From: JAGXLC01 sp041686375
GTDB taxonomy: Bacteria > Bacteroidota > Bacteroidia > Bacteroidales > UBA12077
Direction: 5' to 3'
Assembly (NCBI GenBank): GCA_041686375.1
Contig: JAWLEB010000002.1
Location: forward strand, 1-64,000
Length of the DNA stretch: 64,000 nucleotides
Shown here: positions 8,378 through 17,400 of the stretch, piece by piece
How positions within the stretch are numbered: position 1 is the first letter of the stretch
How the letters are laid out: every line of letters begins with the position of its first letter
Made by a program: the position numbers and the translations under genes
The notes under the pieces: model-generated
The model's database searches: none
The model's input: only the letters and a program-made list of their open reading frames with translations
Told to the model about the DNA's origin: nothing

Positions 8378-9685
8378 CTATTCCATAATCATATTGACAG
8401 GTTCTGACAGATAATCCATTAATGTATTCAAAAAACGTGACACCTCTCCCCCATCTACAATTCTATGATCAACAGACATTGACAACGGGAGAACCTGGCC
8501 AGGAACGATTTCATCGTTTTCATTGACAACCGGTTTTTTAACAATCCTACCTATACCAAGTATTGCAGCCTGTGGATAATTTATCACAGGAACGGCAAAC
8601 TGACCACCAATGGATCCATAGCTGGTAGTTGTAAACGTTCCGTCTTTCATATCCTCCAGGGTCAACTCTCCATCTCTTGCTTTTTTCGCAATATTGTTTG
8701 TTTCCTTTGCCAATTCAAAAATTGTCAGTTTATCAACGTTTTTGACAACAGGAACAACCAAGCCCTTTTCAGTATCGACAGCTATACCAATATTATAGTA
8801 TTTCTTGTAAATCATCCGGTCGTTATCAAGATCTATTTCAGAATTAAGCTGTCTGTGTTTCTTTAGCGCCAGCGCTGTACCCTTGAGTATGAAAGGCAGA
8901 TAGCTAAGTTTAATATCCTGATCTTTGTATTTGTCCTTATACTTTTTTCTCACTCTTACCAGTTCACTAATCTCAACTTCGTCCATAACAGACATATGAG
9001 CGGCCGTTTGCTTTGACCGGGACATATTCCTGGCTATGGTTTTCCGCATTTGCGTCAGATCTTCATATTCGACCGTCTTTTCTTCCACTTCCTTTCCTGT
9101 CTTTTTGGCTTCAGGCTGCTTCTTCTGTTGCCCGATATATTGGTGAATATCCTCTTTCATCACTCGACCACCCGGACCAGTACCTTTTACATTATTAATA
9201 TCCACCCCCAAATCCTTAGCCAAAGCTCTTGAAACTGGTGTTGCTAAGGCTTTTTTTCTTTGCTTGGCTTCTGTCTCTCCTGTATCTTTTTCTTGTACAC
9301 CTTCAGCGCTAGCCGGTAAGTGTCCTCCCTCACCAGCAACTTCAATTGTTCCTACCACACCTGCGCCTTCTTCCTCTTCAACACCTTCTGTGGTAGATTT
9401 GGCCGGTTCTTTCTTTTCCTCTTCAACAGCCTCTTTACCCTCAACGCCTTCTATTTCAATCTCTGTCAAGGGATCGCCAACATTGATGGTCTCCCCTTCA
9501 TTTCCATAAAGCGAAACAATAGTCCCGGTTTTGGGTGATGGAATATCGGTGGTTACTTTATCCGTTTCGACCTGAACAAGTGATTGACCAGATTCAACCT
9601 GTTGACCTTTTTCAACATACCATTCCACAATGGTACCTTCCTCCAGTCCTTCTCCTATATCAGGAAATTTAAATATATGTCTCAT
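8378..9685 (-). CDS. pdhC: Dihydrolipoamide acyltransferase (E2) of 2-oxoacid dehydrogenase complex
   Basis: 435 residues in the standard E2 order: one N-terminal lipoyl domain with Lys43 in ETDKVTT, an Ala/Pro/Glu-rich linker (about 80-140), an E1/E3-binding domain (about 147-182, ATPVSRALAKDLGVD…GGRVMKEDI), and the catalytic acyltransferase domain ending with the DHRIVDGG motif (His407). It forms the core of the complex and moves acetyl groups from E1 to CoA. It begins six bases after the E1-beta gene, so translation is probably coupled. Sequence alone does not firmly separate pyruvate from branched-chain substrates. The match of E1 to Bacillus-type PdhA favours pyruvate. Confidence 0.92.
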   Translation of the reverse strand: MRHIFKFPDIGEGLEEGTIVEWYVEKGQQVESGQSLVQVETDKVTTDIPSPKTGTIVSLYGNEGETINVGDPLTEIEIEGVEGKEAVEEEKKEPAKSTTEGVEEEEGAGVVGTIEVAGEGGHLPASAEGVQEKDTGETEAKQRKKALATPVSRALAKDLGVDINNVKGTGPGGRVMKEDIHQYIGQQKKQPEAKKTGKEVEEKTVEYEDLTQMRKTIARNMSRSKQTAAHMSVMDEVEISELVRVRKKYKDKYKDQDIKLSYLPFILKGTALALKKHRQLNSEIDLDNDRMIYKKYYNIGIAVDTEKGLVVPVVKNVDKLTIFELAKETNNIAKKARDGELTLEDMKDGTFTTTSYGSIGGQFAVPVINYPQAAILGIGRIVKKPVVNENDEIVPGQVLPLSMSVDHRIVDGGEVSRFLNTLMDYLSEPVNMIME

Positions 9686-9691
9686 AGTAGT

Positions 9692-10669
9692 CTAAAATTT
9701 GACGGTTTTTTCAATTTCATAAAAGATTTTTTCCGGTGACGGCAAGTAATGATGTTCGCCTTGGGGTAAAGGAAATATCGTATCAAACCCAGTAACCCTT
9801 TTTGGCGGAGCTTCCAGATATAAGAACGCCTCTTCATTGGCAAGAGCCATAATCTCTGCACCTGCTCCAAAACTACGGGGTGCTTCAACCACGGTCAGTA
9901 AACGTCCGGTTTTCTTAATTGATGAAGCAACCGTTTCCTTATCCAAAGGATAAATTGTGCGTAAATCAATGAGCTCAACCGATATGCCGGCTTTCTTTGC
10001 CATTGCAATAGCTTTTTGAGTATCTCTCATCATAGCCCCGTATGATACAACAGTAATATCTTTACCTTGTTGAACAACATTTGCTTTCCCTATCTGTACC
10101 GTAAACTTGTCTTCAGAAACTTCTTGTTTAACAGCCCTGTATATCCTTTTGGGTTCCATATAGATTACAGGATCTTCACTCTCAATAGCTGATATTAACA
10201 ACCCCTTTGCATCATGTGGTGTAGAAGGAATCACTACCTTTAGTCCAGGTATATGAGCGTAAATCGCCTCCATACTTTCAGAATGGTGCTCAAGCGCCTT
10301 AATTCCTCCGCCGTAAGGCATACGAATTACCATTGAAGAGGTATACCTGCCACGGCTTCTGTTGCGCATCCTTGCGACGTGAGAAATCATCTGGTTAAAG
10401 CCCGGATATGCAAAACCTGAAAACTGCATCTCTATTACCGGTTTCATACCCGCAACAGCCATACCCACCGCGGTGCCAACTATTCCCGACTCAGCAAGAG
10501 GCGAGTCAAATACACGTTCTGCTCCATATTTTTGTTGTAATCCCTGTGTAACCCTGAATACTCCTCCCTCATATCCGACATCTTCACCAAAGATTACTAC
10601 ATCCTTATTTTCTTCTAGTTTTATATCTAAAGCATTATTGATAGCTTTAACTAAGGTCATTACACTCAT
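9692..10669 (-). CDS. pdhB: Pyruvate dehydrogenase E1 component, beta subunit
   Basis: 325 residues, the normal length of heterotetrameric E1-beta. Recognisable are VIFGEDVGYEGGVFRVT near the N-terminus, DSPLAESGIVGTAVGMA, the MRNRSRGRYTSSMVIRMPYG segment and the C-terminal half with VVEAPRSFGAGAEI. With E1-alpha it decarboxylates the 2-oxoacid using thiamine diphosphate. The start codon follows the E1-alpha stop directly. A strong Shine-Dalgarno (GGAGGG) lies inside the end of the alpha gene, which suggests coupled stoichiometric synthesis. Confidence 0.93.
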   Translation of the reverse strand: MSVMTLVKAINNALDIKLEENKDVVIFGEDVGYEGGVFRVTQGLQQKYGAERVFDSPLAESGIVGTAVGMAVAGMKPVIEMQFSGFAYPGFNQMISHVARMRNRSRGRYTSSMVIRMPYGGGIKALEHHSESMEAIYAHIPGLKVVIPSTPHDAKGLLISAIESEDPVIYMEPKRIYRAVKQEVSEDKFTVQIGKANVVQQGKDITVVSYGAMMRDTQKAIAMAKKAGISVELIDLRTIYPLDKETVASSIKKTGRLLTVVEAPRSFGAGAEIMALANEEAFLYLEAPPKRVTGFDTIFPLPQGEHHYLPSPEKIFYEIEKTVKF

Positions 10670-11755
10670 TTATTTGCCCTCCTTCCATTTTAAAAATTTT
10701 TCATGTGCATACTGTTGTTTTTTAAGGTCTGCGGGCATATCCTCATAAAGATATTTGAAGACATCCTCAAGTGGATATTCACCGTAATTTTCAGCTTCCT
10801 CAAACTGTCGTTCAACCTCTTTTTTATGCTGCTGGTTCAGTTCTTCCTCTTTTTCATTGTTCCATAAATTCCTGTTGGACAGATAGGATTTTAAACGATT
10901 TAGCGGATCTTTTATCTCCCACTCCTGTTCTTCTTCCTTTGTCCGGTATTTTGAAGGATCATCCGATGTTGTATGGGCTCCACGGCGATAAGTCAAAGCC
11001 TCAATTAAAACAGGGCCTTCACCTTTTTTTGCAACTTCCGCTGCGTATTCGGCAGCTTTAGTCATCGCAAAAAAGTCATTCCCATCAACTTGTATACCTT
11101 TTATACCATAAGAATAAGACTTAATTGCCAGATTCTTTGAACTAGTCTGATTCTTCACATTAAAAGAAATGGCATACTGGTTATTTTGAATAACAAAAAC
11201 CACCGGAACCTTCCATACAGCAGCAAAATTAAGCCCTTCGTGGAAGTCCCCTTCTGAAGTACCACCATCACCAACAAATGTAAATACAACTTCTTCCTTT
11301 TGGTGATACTTAATTTCATAACCTATACCAGCAGCATGAAGCAACTGGGATGCAATCGGGACGGATACAGGTAACAGATGTTTCGCTTTTTCAAAACGCG
11401 AACCATCCTCATAACCCATAAAATACAAGAAAACCTCTTTCAATGAAGCTCCTTTAGCCAACCATAATCCCAATTCACGATATGCCGGAACTATCCAATC
11501 ATCTTCCCGCATCACCTGCGCAATGCCTCCAGATATAGCTTCCTGCCCGTAATTTGGGGGATATGTATATATTCTGCCTTGACGCTGAAATGATACCGTC
11601 ATTAAATCAGCTGTACGAGCGAAAAGCATGTTTTTATATGCCTGTACTATCTTTTCATCATCAATATCTGGCATATATTTATCATTAGTTATCTTTCCAT
11701 CATTATCCATTATGCTAAAGAGCTTATTCTTTAGTGGATCATATTCTTTAAACAT
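10670..11755 (-). CDS. pdhA: Pyruvate dehydrogenase E1 component, alpha subunit
   Basis: 361 residues, first gene of the five-gene pdh operon. The thiamine-diphosphate motif GDGGTSEGDFHEGLN runs to the conserved NN at about residues 162-192, preceded by KAKHLLPVSVPIASQ. The wording of these blocks is closest to the Gram-positive PdhA type rather than the fused E1 of enterobacteria. A textbook Shine-Dalgarno (AAAGGAGG) is placed five bases before the ATG, notable because many Bacteroidota genes lack one. No clear TAnnTTTG promoter was found in the 226-bp gap upstream, so its promoter is undefined. Confidence 0.93.
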   Translation of the reverse strand: MFKEYDPLKNKLFSIMDNDGKITNDKYMPDIDDEKIVQAYKNMLFARTADLMTVSFQRQGRIYTYPPNYGQEAISGGIAQVMREDDWIVPAYRELGLWLAKGASLKEVFLYFMGYEDGSRFEKAKHLLPVSVPIASQLLHAAGIGYEIKYHQKEEVVFTFVGDGGTSEGDFHEGLNFAAVWKVPVVFVIQNNQYAISFNVKNQTSSKNLAIKSYSYGIKGIQVDGNDFFAMTKAAEYAAEVAKKGEGPVLIEALTYRRGAHTTSDDPSKYRTKEEEQEWEIKDPLNRLKSYLSNRNLWNNEKEEELNQQHKKEVERQFEEAENYGEYPLEDVFKYLYEDMPADLKKQQYAHEKFLKWKEGK

Positions 11756-11869
11756 TAGCGCCTCCTTTAAAAGTTAAACATTACTAACATGAATTTCTGT
11801 TATCTAACAATGAAAGGTTTATTTTGTTTAATGTTCAGAAGAAGGTAAATAAACAAAAATCACGAGAGA

Positions 11870-11890
11870 ATGATAGATGGTAGATGACTG
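11870..11890. repeat. Three-unit heptanucleotide repeat
   Basis: ATGATAG, ATGGTAG and ATGACTG follow one another in the gap 11756-11981 between pdhA and the glycosylase gene. The rest of that gap holds no gene or hairpin that I can support. Confidence 0.4.
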
Positions 11891-11981
11891 TTCTTCCCTG
11901 AATTGACTAATTTTGAAATTAAATAATGGGGCAATTAAACACTTGCTTCCAGGGGGCGTTTATTATCGAAGATAAATACTG

Positions 11982-12740
11982 TTACAAATTATAAACTATA
12001 CTGCCATCGGGCAACATATTATCAGGGTGATAAATGTTTGCCTCTTCTAGCTGAAAACGTCTGCAAGACTCCCAATCGCCTTTACAATACCTGTCAATCC
12101 AATATTTTGGTATTTTCCCCTCTTCATAAAATCTCTTTATTGGGCAAACAGTAAACCATTTGCAATCCCTTTCAACAATATTAATTTTTTTGTAATTGGA
12201 AAGCAAAGTCTCATATTTAGCGCTTTGATGCACAACGGTTGCAGGATGTCTCAATGGCAACAGCTTTCTGTTATTAGCAACAATGAGCTGTCCAAACAGA
12301 TTAGAAAAATTATCTCTGCTAGGAACTTTAAGGTCGTAATCTCTCAAAAAAAATTTTGTAACGTGATAGCCCAAGCTGATAATTATTTCAGGATTAATGA
12401 GCTCAATCTCTTTAGATAAATATATACTGCTGCATACATCGATCTCATCGCTACGGGGCTTTCTTGAATGTGGAAGAAAACATTTCAACATATTCGTCAT
12501 ATAGAAATCCTGCCTGTGCAAGTCAAGATCAGAAAATAGATTATCGAGCACTTTCCCGGACGGACCAATGAACATTTTCCCATACTTGTCCTCTTCCCGT
12601 CCAGGGGCTTGTCCAATTATCATAACATGCGCATTGGTGTCTCCTTCTCCGGGAACAGCATTTTTTCGTGTTTCAGACAAACGACAGAATGAACATTTAA
12701 GCACTTTAGCTTTAATAGTTGTGTAATCTTCTTCCCTCAT
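11982..12740 (-). CDS. Family-4-like uracil-DNA glycosylase with a C-terminal four-cysteine extension
   Basis: From ATG 12740 the protein has 252 residues; a TTG 15 bases upstream is less likely. The first about 185 residues match Fe-S uracil-DNA glycosylases: Cys16, Cys19, Cys87 and Cys103 placed as for a [4Fe-4S] cluster, the catalytic/uracil motif GQAPGREED (usually GEAPG), and LRHPATVVH near residue 163-171. It should excise uracil from DNA to start base-excision repair. Residues about 190-230 form an added tail with Cys193, Cys199, Cys219 and Cys226 in a CPIKRFYEEGKI…YWIDRYCKGDW context. This looks like a second small metal-binding module absent from the classic family. It is divergently transcribed from the neighbouring YihY gene. 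Confidence 0.82.
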   Translation of the reverse strand: MREEDYTTIKAKVLKCSFCRLSETRKNAVPGEGDTNAHVMIIGQAPGREEDKYGKMFIGPSGKVLDNLFSDLDLHRQDFYMTNMLKCFLPHSRKPRSDEIDVCSSIYLSKEIELINPEIIISLGYHVTKFFLRDYDLKVPSRDNFSNLFGQLIVANNRKLLPLRHPATVVHQSAKYETLLSNYKKINIVERDCKWFTVCPIKRFYEEGKIPKYWIDRYCKGDWESCRRFQLEEANIYHPDNMLPDGSIVYNL

Positions 12741-12816
12741 GAAGCAATTATTCAATATCGGCTACATAATTTACAATTTTTTCATAAATTTACCTATTTA
12801 GAATAAAAAGCCAAAA

Positions 12817-14163
12817 ATGAACAGATTAAAACAACTGGAAGTTTTTTTTAAAGATCAATTGTGGGGCATAAGCATAGAAAGCAAGTCAGGCCGGCAAAGA
12901 TTTTGGCTGCGATTACTGAGAATACTTGCGTTAGCATTTCGTGGTTTCAAAGAAGACAAAATCAGCCTCCGAGCATCAGCCCTTACAATATATACTCTGT
13001 TAGCCATAGTACCTGTCGTAGCAATGGCTTTTGGGATTGCTAAAGGATTCGGCCTGCACAATTATCTTGAACAATTAAAAACTCAACTGGAAGCCCAATT
13101 TCTTGCGAACGTAGAAGGCCAACAAGAAATAATAGACAGAATCTTTGAATTTGCAGATTCATTTCTTGCGAACGTTAAAGGAGGAATAATTGCAGGATTT
13201 GGTTTACTTATATTGTTATGGTCAGTGCTGAAGGTCTTTTCAAATATAGAAAGTTCTTTTAATGCAATATGGCATATTCGGAAATCCCGGTCTTGGTTTC
13301 GGAAATTTAGTGATTATTTTTCTCTTATGCTTATCGGGCCAATTATTGCAATTTTATCAAGCAGTGCAATTGTTTACATAGCTACCCGGATAGAAGCAAT
13401 TACAGCTGAAATTGAACTTCTTGGTGCAATAAGTCCTGTTATTACATTTCTTGTAAAACTGATACCGTATGTTTTAATCTGGTTTTTATTCACATTTCTT
13501 TATATGTTTATGCCGAATACAAAGGTAAATTTTCGTTCTGCATTAATAGCTGGTATCGTAGCAGGTACAGCATTTGTTTTCCTTCAGTGGGCTTATATTC
13601 ACTTCCAGGTAGGAGTCTCAAGATATAATGCTATTTATGGCAGTTTTGCGGCAATACCGTTGTTTATTATATGGCTTCAGATAAGTTGGCTTATAGTTTT
13701 ATTTGGTGCAGAAATTTCATTTTCAGAGCAAAATCTTAAACAATATGAATTTGTTACAGAGGTTGAAAATATAAGTTTATATGCTAAAAAAATCCTTGCT
13801 CTAACAATCACCCATTTGCTGATCAAAAATTTTATGGCTGCTAAAAAACCTTTTACGGCTGAGAAAATCAGTCAAAGTTTAAAAATTCCAATAAGACTTG
13901 TAAGAATTATTCTGTATGAGCTGGTTGAATGCCGAATTCTATCAGAGATTATTAGCCCGGAAACCAAAGAACGAGCATATCAACCGGCGCAGGATATCAA
14001 CAATCTATCGGTTGCATCTGTATTAGAGTCATTGGAGCATTTAGGCAAAGACAGAATTCTATCGCTACAGCAAAAAGAGCAAGAGCAAATAAAAAATGTT
14101 GTTGACAATAACTGGCGTAATATGGAAAAAACGGACGGATCCACCTTATTAAAAAATATTTAG
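12817..14163 (+). CDS. YihY/BrkB family inner-membrane protein
   Basis: 448 residues. About 40-300 contain six predicted membrane helices with the family blocks ALTIYTLLAIVPVVAMAFGIAKGFG, FGLLILLWSVLKVFSNIESSFNAIW and the polar YNAIYGSFAAIPLFIIWLQISW. Older annotations called the family RNase BN, which was later withdrawn; the function remains uncertain and transport has been proposed. The C-terminal 130 residues are soluble and look like a winged-helix region (KPFTAEKISQSLKIPIRLVRIILYELVECRIL). Such tails occur on longer YihY proteins and suggest protein or nucleic acid contact at the cytoplasmic face. ATG start; 61 to 76 bases separate it from the divergent glycosylase gene. Confidence 0.88.
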   Translation: MNRLKQLEVFFKDQLWGISIESKSGRQRFWLRLLRILALAFRGFKEDKISLRASALTIYTLLAIVPVVAMAFGIAKGFGLHNYLEQLKTQLEAQFLANVEGQQEIIDRIFEFADSFLANVKGGIIAGFGLLILLWSVLKVFSNIESSFNAIWHIRKSRSWFRKFSDYFSLMLIGPIIAILSSSAIVYIATRIEAITAEIELLGAISPVITFLVKLIPYVLIWFLFTFLYMFMPNTKVNFRSALIAGIVAGTAFVFLQWAYIHFQVGVSRYNAIYGSFAAIPLFIIWLQISWLIVLFGAEISFSEQNLKQYEFVTEVENISLYAKKILALTITHLLIKNFMAAKKPFTAEKISQSLKIPIRLVRIILYELVECRILSEIISPETKERAYQPAQDINNLSVASVLESLEHLGKDRILSLQQKEQEQIKNVVDNNWRNMEKTDGSTLLKNI

Positions 14164-14189
14164 TCTGAGTTATTCAAACCGAAAGGAGG

Positions 14190-14774
14190 TCATATTTTTC
14201 TCTTTTGCTTTTCAAAATAAGCGATAGCTGTTTCTTCCAGCTCCGCATACCATTTCTCACCATAACGTCTGATTAGCGCCTCTTTTAAAAAAACATATAC
14301 AGGAAGGCCTTCAATATCGCCTTTGTTAACAGCTGGCTGGCATATTTGCCATTCATGGTAATTTAAGGCTTCTAAACCATGAACATTCGAAAGGCGAATT
14401 GGATATAAGTGACATGAAATTGGTTTTCTAAACTTGACCATCCCGTCAAAGTAAGCATTCTCAATAGCGCATTTTGCTATTCCATTTTCAAAAACTGCAT
14501 AAGCACATTCCTCCTCATTAACCAGAGGTGTAACTAAATCACCATCCCTATCCTTCAAAACAGCTCCTTGTTTTCGGACAGCTTCAACTCCTTCATCACG
14601 CATAAAAGATTTAATTTTATTCAATATAGATTCAAGTACATCTCCCTCTGCTTTCTCTACCGGAGCACCTGCCACACCTTCTACACAACAGTTTCCCTTG
14701 CATAGATTCAAATCACAAACAAATTTTTGGTCAAAAACATCCAGACTAACCAATGCTTCTCCAATTAACACCAT
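14190..14774 (-). CDS. DUF3109 family cysteine-rich protein
   Basis: 194 residues matching the DUF3109 family, common in Bacteroidota and of unknown function. Conserved cysteines are arranged as CDLNLCKGNCC near residues 20-30, single cysteines in EECAYA and AKCAIEN, then SCHLYPIR and QICQPA. This is typical of proteins that bind metal or an Fe-S cluster and is related to the YkgJ/zinc-or-iron chelating group. No signal peptide. It starts 15 bases after gpmI ends and is probably co-transcribed with it. The role is not established. Confidence 0.85.
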   Translation of the reverse strand: MVLIGEALVSLDVFDQKFVCDLNLCKGNCCVEGVAGAPVEKAEGDVLESILNKIKSFMRDEGVEAVRKQGAVLKDRDGDLVTPLVNEEECAYAVFENGIAKCAIENAYFDGMVKFRKPISCHLYPIRLSNVHGLEALNYHEWQICQPAVNKGDIEGLPVYVFLKEALIRRYGEKWYAELEETAIAYFEKQKRKI

Positions 14775-14789
14775 GCTATACTGTTTTTA

Positions 14790-16316
14790 TTAATCAACTA
14801 ATGATTTTCCTGTCATTTCCTCCGGCTGAGGTATATTCATTATCTTCAGAAGAGTTGGTACCACATCCGCTAAAATTCCTTCTTTTATCCTTTTATAATT
14901 TTTAGTAACCAATACAGAAGGTACCGGGTTCAATGAATGAGCTGTATTTGGTGTTCCATCAGGATTTACTGCATTATCAGCATTACCATGATCTGCTATA
15001 ATAAGCGCTGTATAGTTATTAGCTTTAGCAGCTTCTACAACATCATTCAGACAACTATCCACAGCCTCTATAGCCTTGATTATTGAATCATATACTCCTG
15101 TATGACCCACCATATCACCATTAGCAAAATTAAGACAAATAAAATCATGTTCTTGTCTATTCAGTTCCGCCACAACTGCATCCTTTACTCTAAAAGCGCT
15201 CATCTCGGGTTTTTCGTCATAGGTTCTTACTTCCTGTGGTGAAGGAATAAGAATTCTGGATTCATTAACAAACTCCTCTTCACGACCACCGGAAAAAAAG
15301 AATGTCACATGAGCATATTTTTCGGTTTCAGCGATCCGCAATTGTTTTTTTCCTTCTTTTGCAACCACTTCACCCATTGTATTAATGAGGTTCTCCTTGT
15401 CATATATCACTTTAATGTTCTTGAAAGACTCATCATACCGGGTCATCGTCAGGTAATATAATGGTAAAGTATGCATTTCATGTTCCGGCATATCTTTTTG
15501 TGTGAGCACTATGGTCATCTCACGTAATCTGTCGGTACGGAAATTAAAGCATATCACTACATCATCTTCTTGAATTGTACCTACCGGCTTCTGATTATCA
15601 TCAACCATAACGACAGGTTCAATAAATTCATCTGTCAGGTCATTGTCATATGATTCCTGCAGTGTCTGAATGATATCTTCTGAAGGGTTCCCTTTCCCTG
15701 AAACAAATAAATCATAAGCCTTCTTTATTCTATCCCAGCGTTTATCTCTGTCCATAGCATAAAAACGGCCAACCAGGGAAGCCAACTGTCCATTTGAATT
15801 TTCCAGATGCTTCAATAAATTTTGTACGTATCCTTTTCCACTTTTGGGATCAGTATCCCGGCCATCGGTAAGGGCATGAATATATACATCATTTAACCCA
15901 TATTCCTTTGTCATATCACATAACTTATACAGGTGTTTATCAGAACTATGCACTCCTCCATCTGAGACCAGCCCGATAAAATGAACTGCTTTGTTGTTGT
16001 CTTTTGCATATCGAAAAGCGTCATTCAGCGCCTTATTTTCATCAAAAGAACCATCTTCAATAGCTTTATTGATTTTAACAAGATCTTGGTATACGATTCT
16101 TCCTGCACCTATATTCAGGTGCCCCACCTCCGAGTTACCCATTTGCCCTTCTGGCAAACCAACATTTTCGCCAGAAGTATGTAAGACAGAATTGGGATAT
16201 TCTTTGATTAATTGATCCATGCAGGGGGTATTGGCGCTATAGACTGCATCGTTTTTAGTATGGTCACCAATGCCCCATCCATCTAATATAATCAGTATTG
16301 ATTTTTTTGCTGACAT
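14790..16316 (-). CDS. gpmI: 2,3-bisphosphoglycerate-independent phosphoglycerate mutase
   Basis: 508 residues, full length. Catalyses 3-phosphoglycerate to 2-phosphoglycerate in glycolysis and gluconeogenesis with two Mn ions. Asp12 (LDGWG) and the phosphorylated nucleophile Ser62 (GNSEVGHLNIGAGR) are present, as are HALTDGRDTDP, the FNFRTDR block and the late metal-binding IADHGNADNA and TAHS segments. A TAATTTTG promoter box lies about 30 bases upstream and the DUF3109 gene follows closely. Confidence 0.95.
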   Translation of the reverse strand: MSAKKSILIILDGWGIGDHTKNDAVYSANTPCMDQLIKEYPNSVLHTSGENVGLPEGQMGNSEVGHLNIGAGRIVYQDLVKINKAIEDGSFDENKALNDAFRYAKDNNKAVHFIGLVSDGGVHSSDKHLYKLCDMTKEYGLNDVYIHALTDGRDTDPKSGKGYVQNLLKHLENSNGQLASLVGRFYAMDRDKRWDRIKKAYDLFVSGKGNPSEDIIQTLQESYDNDLTDEFIEPVVMVDDNQKPVGTIQEDDVVICFNFRTDRLREMTIVLTQKDMPEHEMHTLPLYYLTMTRYDESFKNIKVIYDKENLINTMGEVVAKEGKKQLRIAETEKYAHVTFFFSGGREEEFVNESRILIPSPQEVRTYDEKPEMSAFRVKDAVVAELNRQEHDFICLNFANGDMVGHTGVYDSIIKAIEAVDSCLNDVVEAAKANNYTALIIADHGNADNAVNPDGTPNTAHSLNPVPSVLVTKNYKRIKEGILADVVPTLLKIMNIPQPEEMTGKSLVD

Positions 16317-16344
16317 AATTTTTATTTTTAATAAAAGCTGGCTA

Positions 16345-16352
16345 CAAAATTA
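16345..16352 (-). promoter_or_regulatory. Predicted -7 box for gpmI
   Basis: On the minus strand TAATTTTG matches TAnnTTTG, leaving a leader of about 22 bases before the gpmI ATG. No clear -33 box. Confidence 0.4.
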
Positions 16353-16376
16353 ATAAAAACCCCCTCATAAAAATAG

Positions 16377-16405
16377 AAAATCACCGGCATTCTGCCGGTG
16401 ATTTT
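16377..16405 (-). terminator. Terminator of the opuA operon
   Basis: A perfect 13-bp inverted repeat (AAAATCACCGGCA / TGCCGGTGATTTT, 3-base loop) lies 23 bases after the opuAC stop and runs into TCTATTTTT on the minus strand. This is a strong Rho-independent terminator separating the operon from gpmI. Confidence 0.85.
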
Positions 16406-16428
16406 CTTATAAGAGCTATTTCAATATT

Positions 16429-17319
16429 TTACTCTTTCATTTCTTCAGGATACCATTCTTCCACAACTTCTTTGTTATTTTCATACCATCCTTTTGCAGC
16501 TTCAAGTTCATCATCTGATTTATCAATGACCTCCATGAGTTCATATAGTTGATCTTCATTTAAGCTAAAGTTAGTGAAGAATTCAGCTAAAACAGGATGA
16601 TCATCTCTAAATCCTTTTCTGGCAATAATTGCACAAACATCTTTCGGATAAAGATCTTTTGGATCATCCAGATATTTCAGGTCATAATCAGCCCACTTTT
16701 GATGTGGTTTCCACCCTGTGATTACTACTGGCTCCTCTTTATCATAGTTTCTTTTTAAAGAAGCCATCATAGCTGACTCACTTGATGTAACCTGTTGAAA
16801 GTCCAGGTCATATTCTTCAATAACCTTTTCCGTATTTCTGTGAATACCAGCTCCGCTACCAATACCTATGATCTTACCATCTAACTCGTCCACATGATCA
16901 TTTAAATCTTCAATTGACTCAAAGTCTACATAATCAGGAACAACTAATCCTGTTGTACCATTATCAAATGATGCACCGAGACTGTCAATATCGTCGCCGT
17001 ATTCTTCCCAGTAATCTTCATGTGTAAAAGGAAGCCAAGCATCAAGCATCAGATCTGCATCCCCTTTAGCAATAGCCGCATATATCGGGCCTGGTTCCAG
17101 TGGTGTGATCTTGATATCATATCCCTTGTCCTGAAGAATAGCTTGAGCTAAATTAGTAAACGCGATTCCTTCTGCCCAGTTAGGATATAAGATTTCTACC
17201 TGTTCTTTTTCTTTCTTGTCACCTTTTTTCGCTTCTTGTTTACATGCAGTAGTACCAAGCACTGCAATGCCTACAAGAACTACCATGAAAGTTCTTAGAC
17301 TCATTGTTAATTTTTGCAT
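16429..17319 (-). CDS. opuAC: Glycine betaine ABC transporter, substrate-binding lipoprotein
   Basis: 296 residues. A lipoprotein-type signal (…VLVGIAVLGTTAC, Cys26) is followed by a charged linker and an OpuAC-type binding domain: YPNWAEGIAFTNLAQ, DADLMLDAWLPFTHEDYW and TGWKPHQKW. The tryptophans in these blocks are those expected to form an aromatic cage for quaternary ammonium compounds such as glycine betaine or proline betaine. It is anchored at the periplasmic face and hands ligand to the permease encoded upstream. AAGGAG Shine-Dalgarno; last gene of the operon, followed by a strong terminator. Confidence 0.92.
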   Translation of the reverse strand: MQKLTMSLRTFMVVLVGIAVLGTTACKQEAKKGDKKEKEQVEILYPNWAEGIAFTNLAQAILQDKGYDIKITPLEPGPIYAAIAKGDADLMLDAWLPFTHEDYWEEYGDDIDSLGASFDNGTTGLVVPDYVDFESIEDLNDHVDELDGKIIGIGSGAGIHRNTEKVIEEYDLDFQQVTSSESAMMASLKRNYDKEEPVVITGWKPHQKWADYDLKYLDDPKDLYPKDVCAIIARKGFRDDHPVLAEFFTNFSLNEDQLYELMEVIDKSDDELEAAKGWYENNKEVVEEWYPEEMKE

Positions 17320-17400
17320 AGTTATTTCTCCTTTTTTTGGTTAGTAAATTGGTGTTTTATTATCATCTTCTAATTAAAATTGATTATCAATAACTTGTTC

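Noticed and set aside
9013..9538. Overlapping plus-strand frames opposite the E2 gene
   Set aside because: They are complements of the Ala/Glu/Pro-rich linker and E1/E3-binding domain of E2 and encode no recognisable protein.
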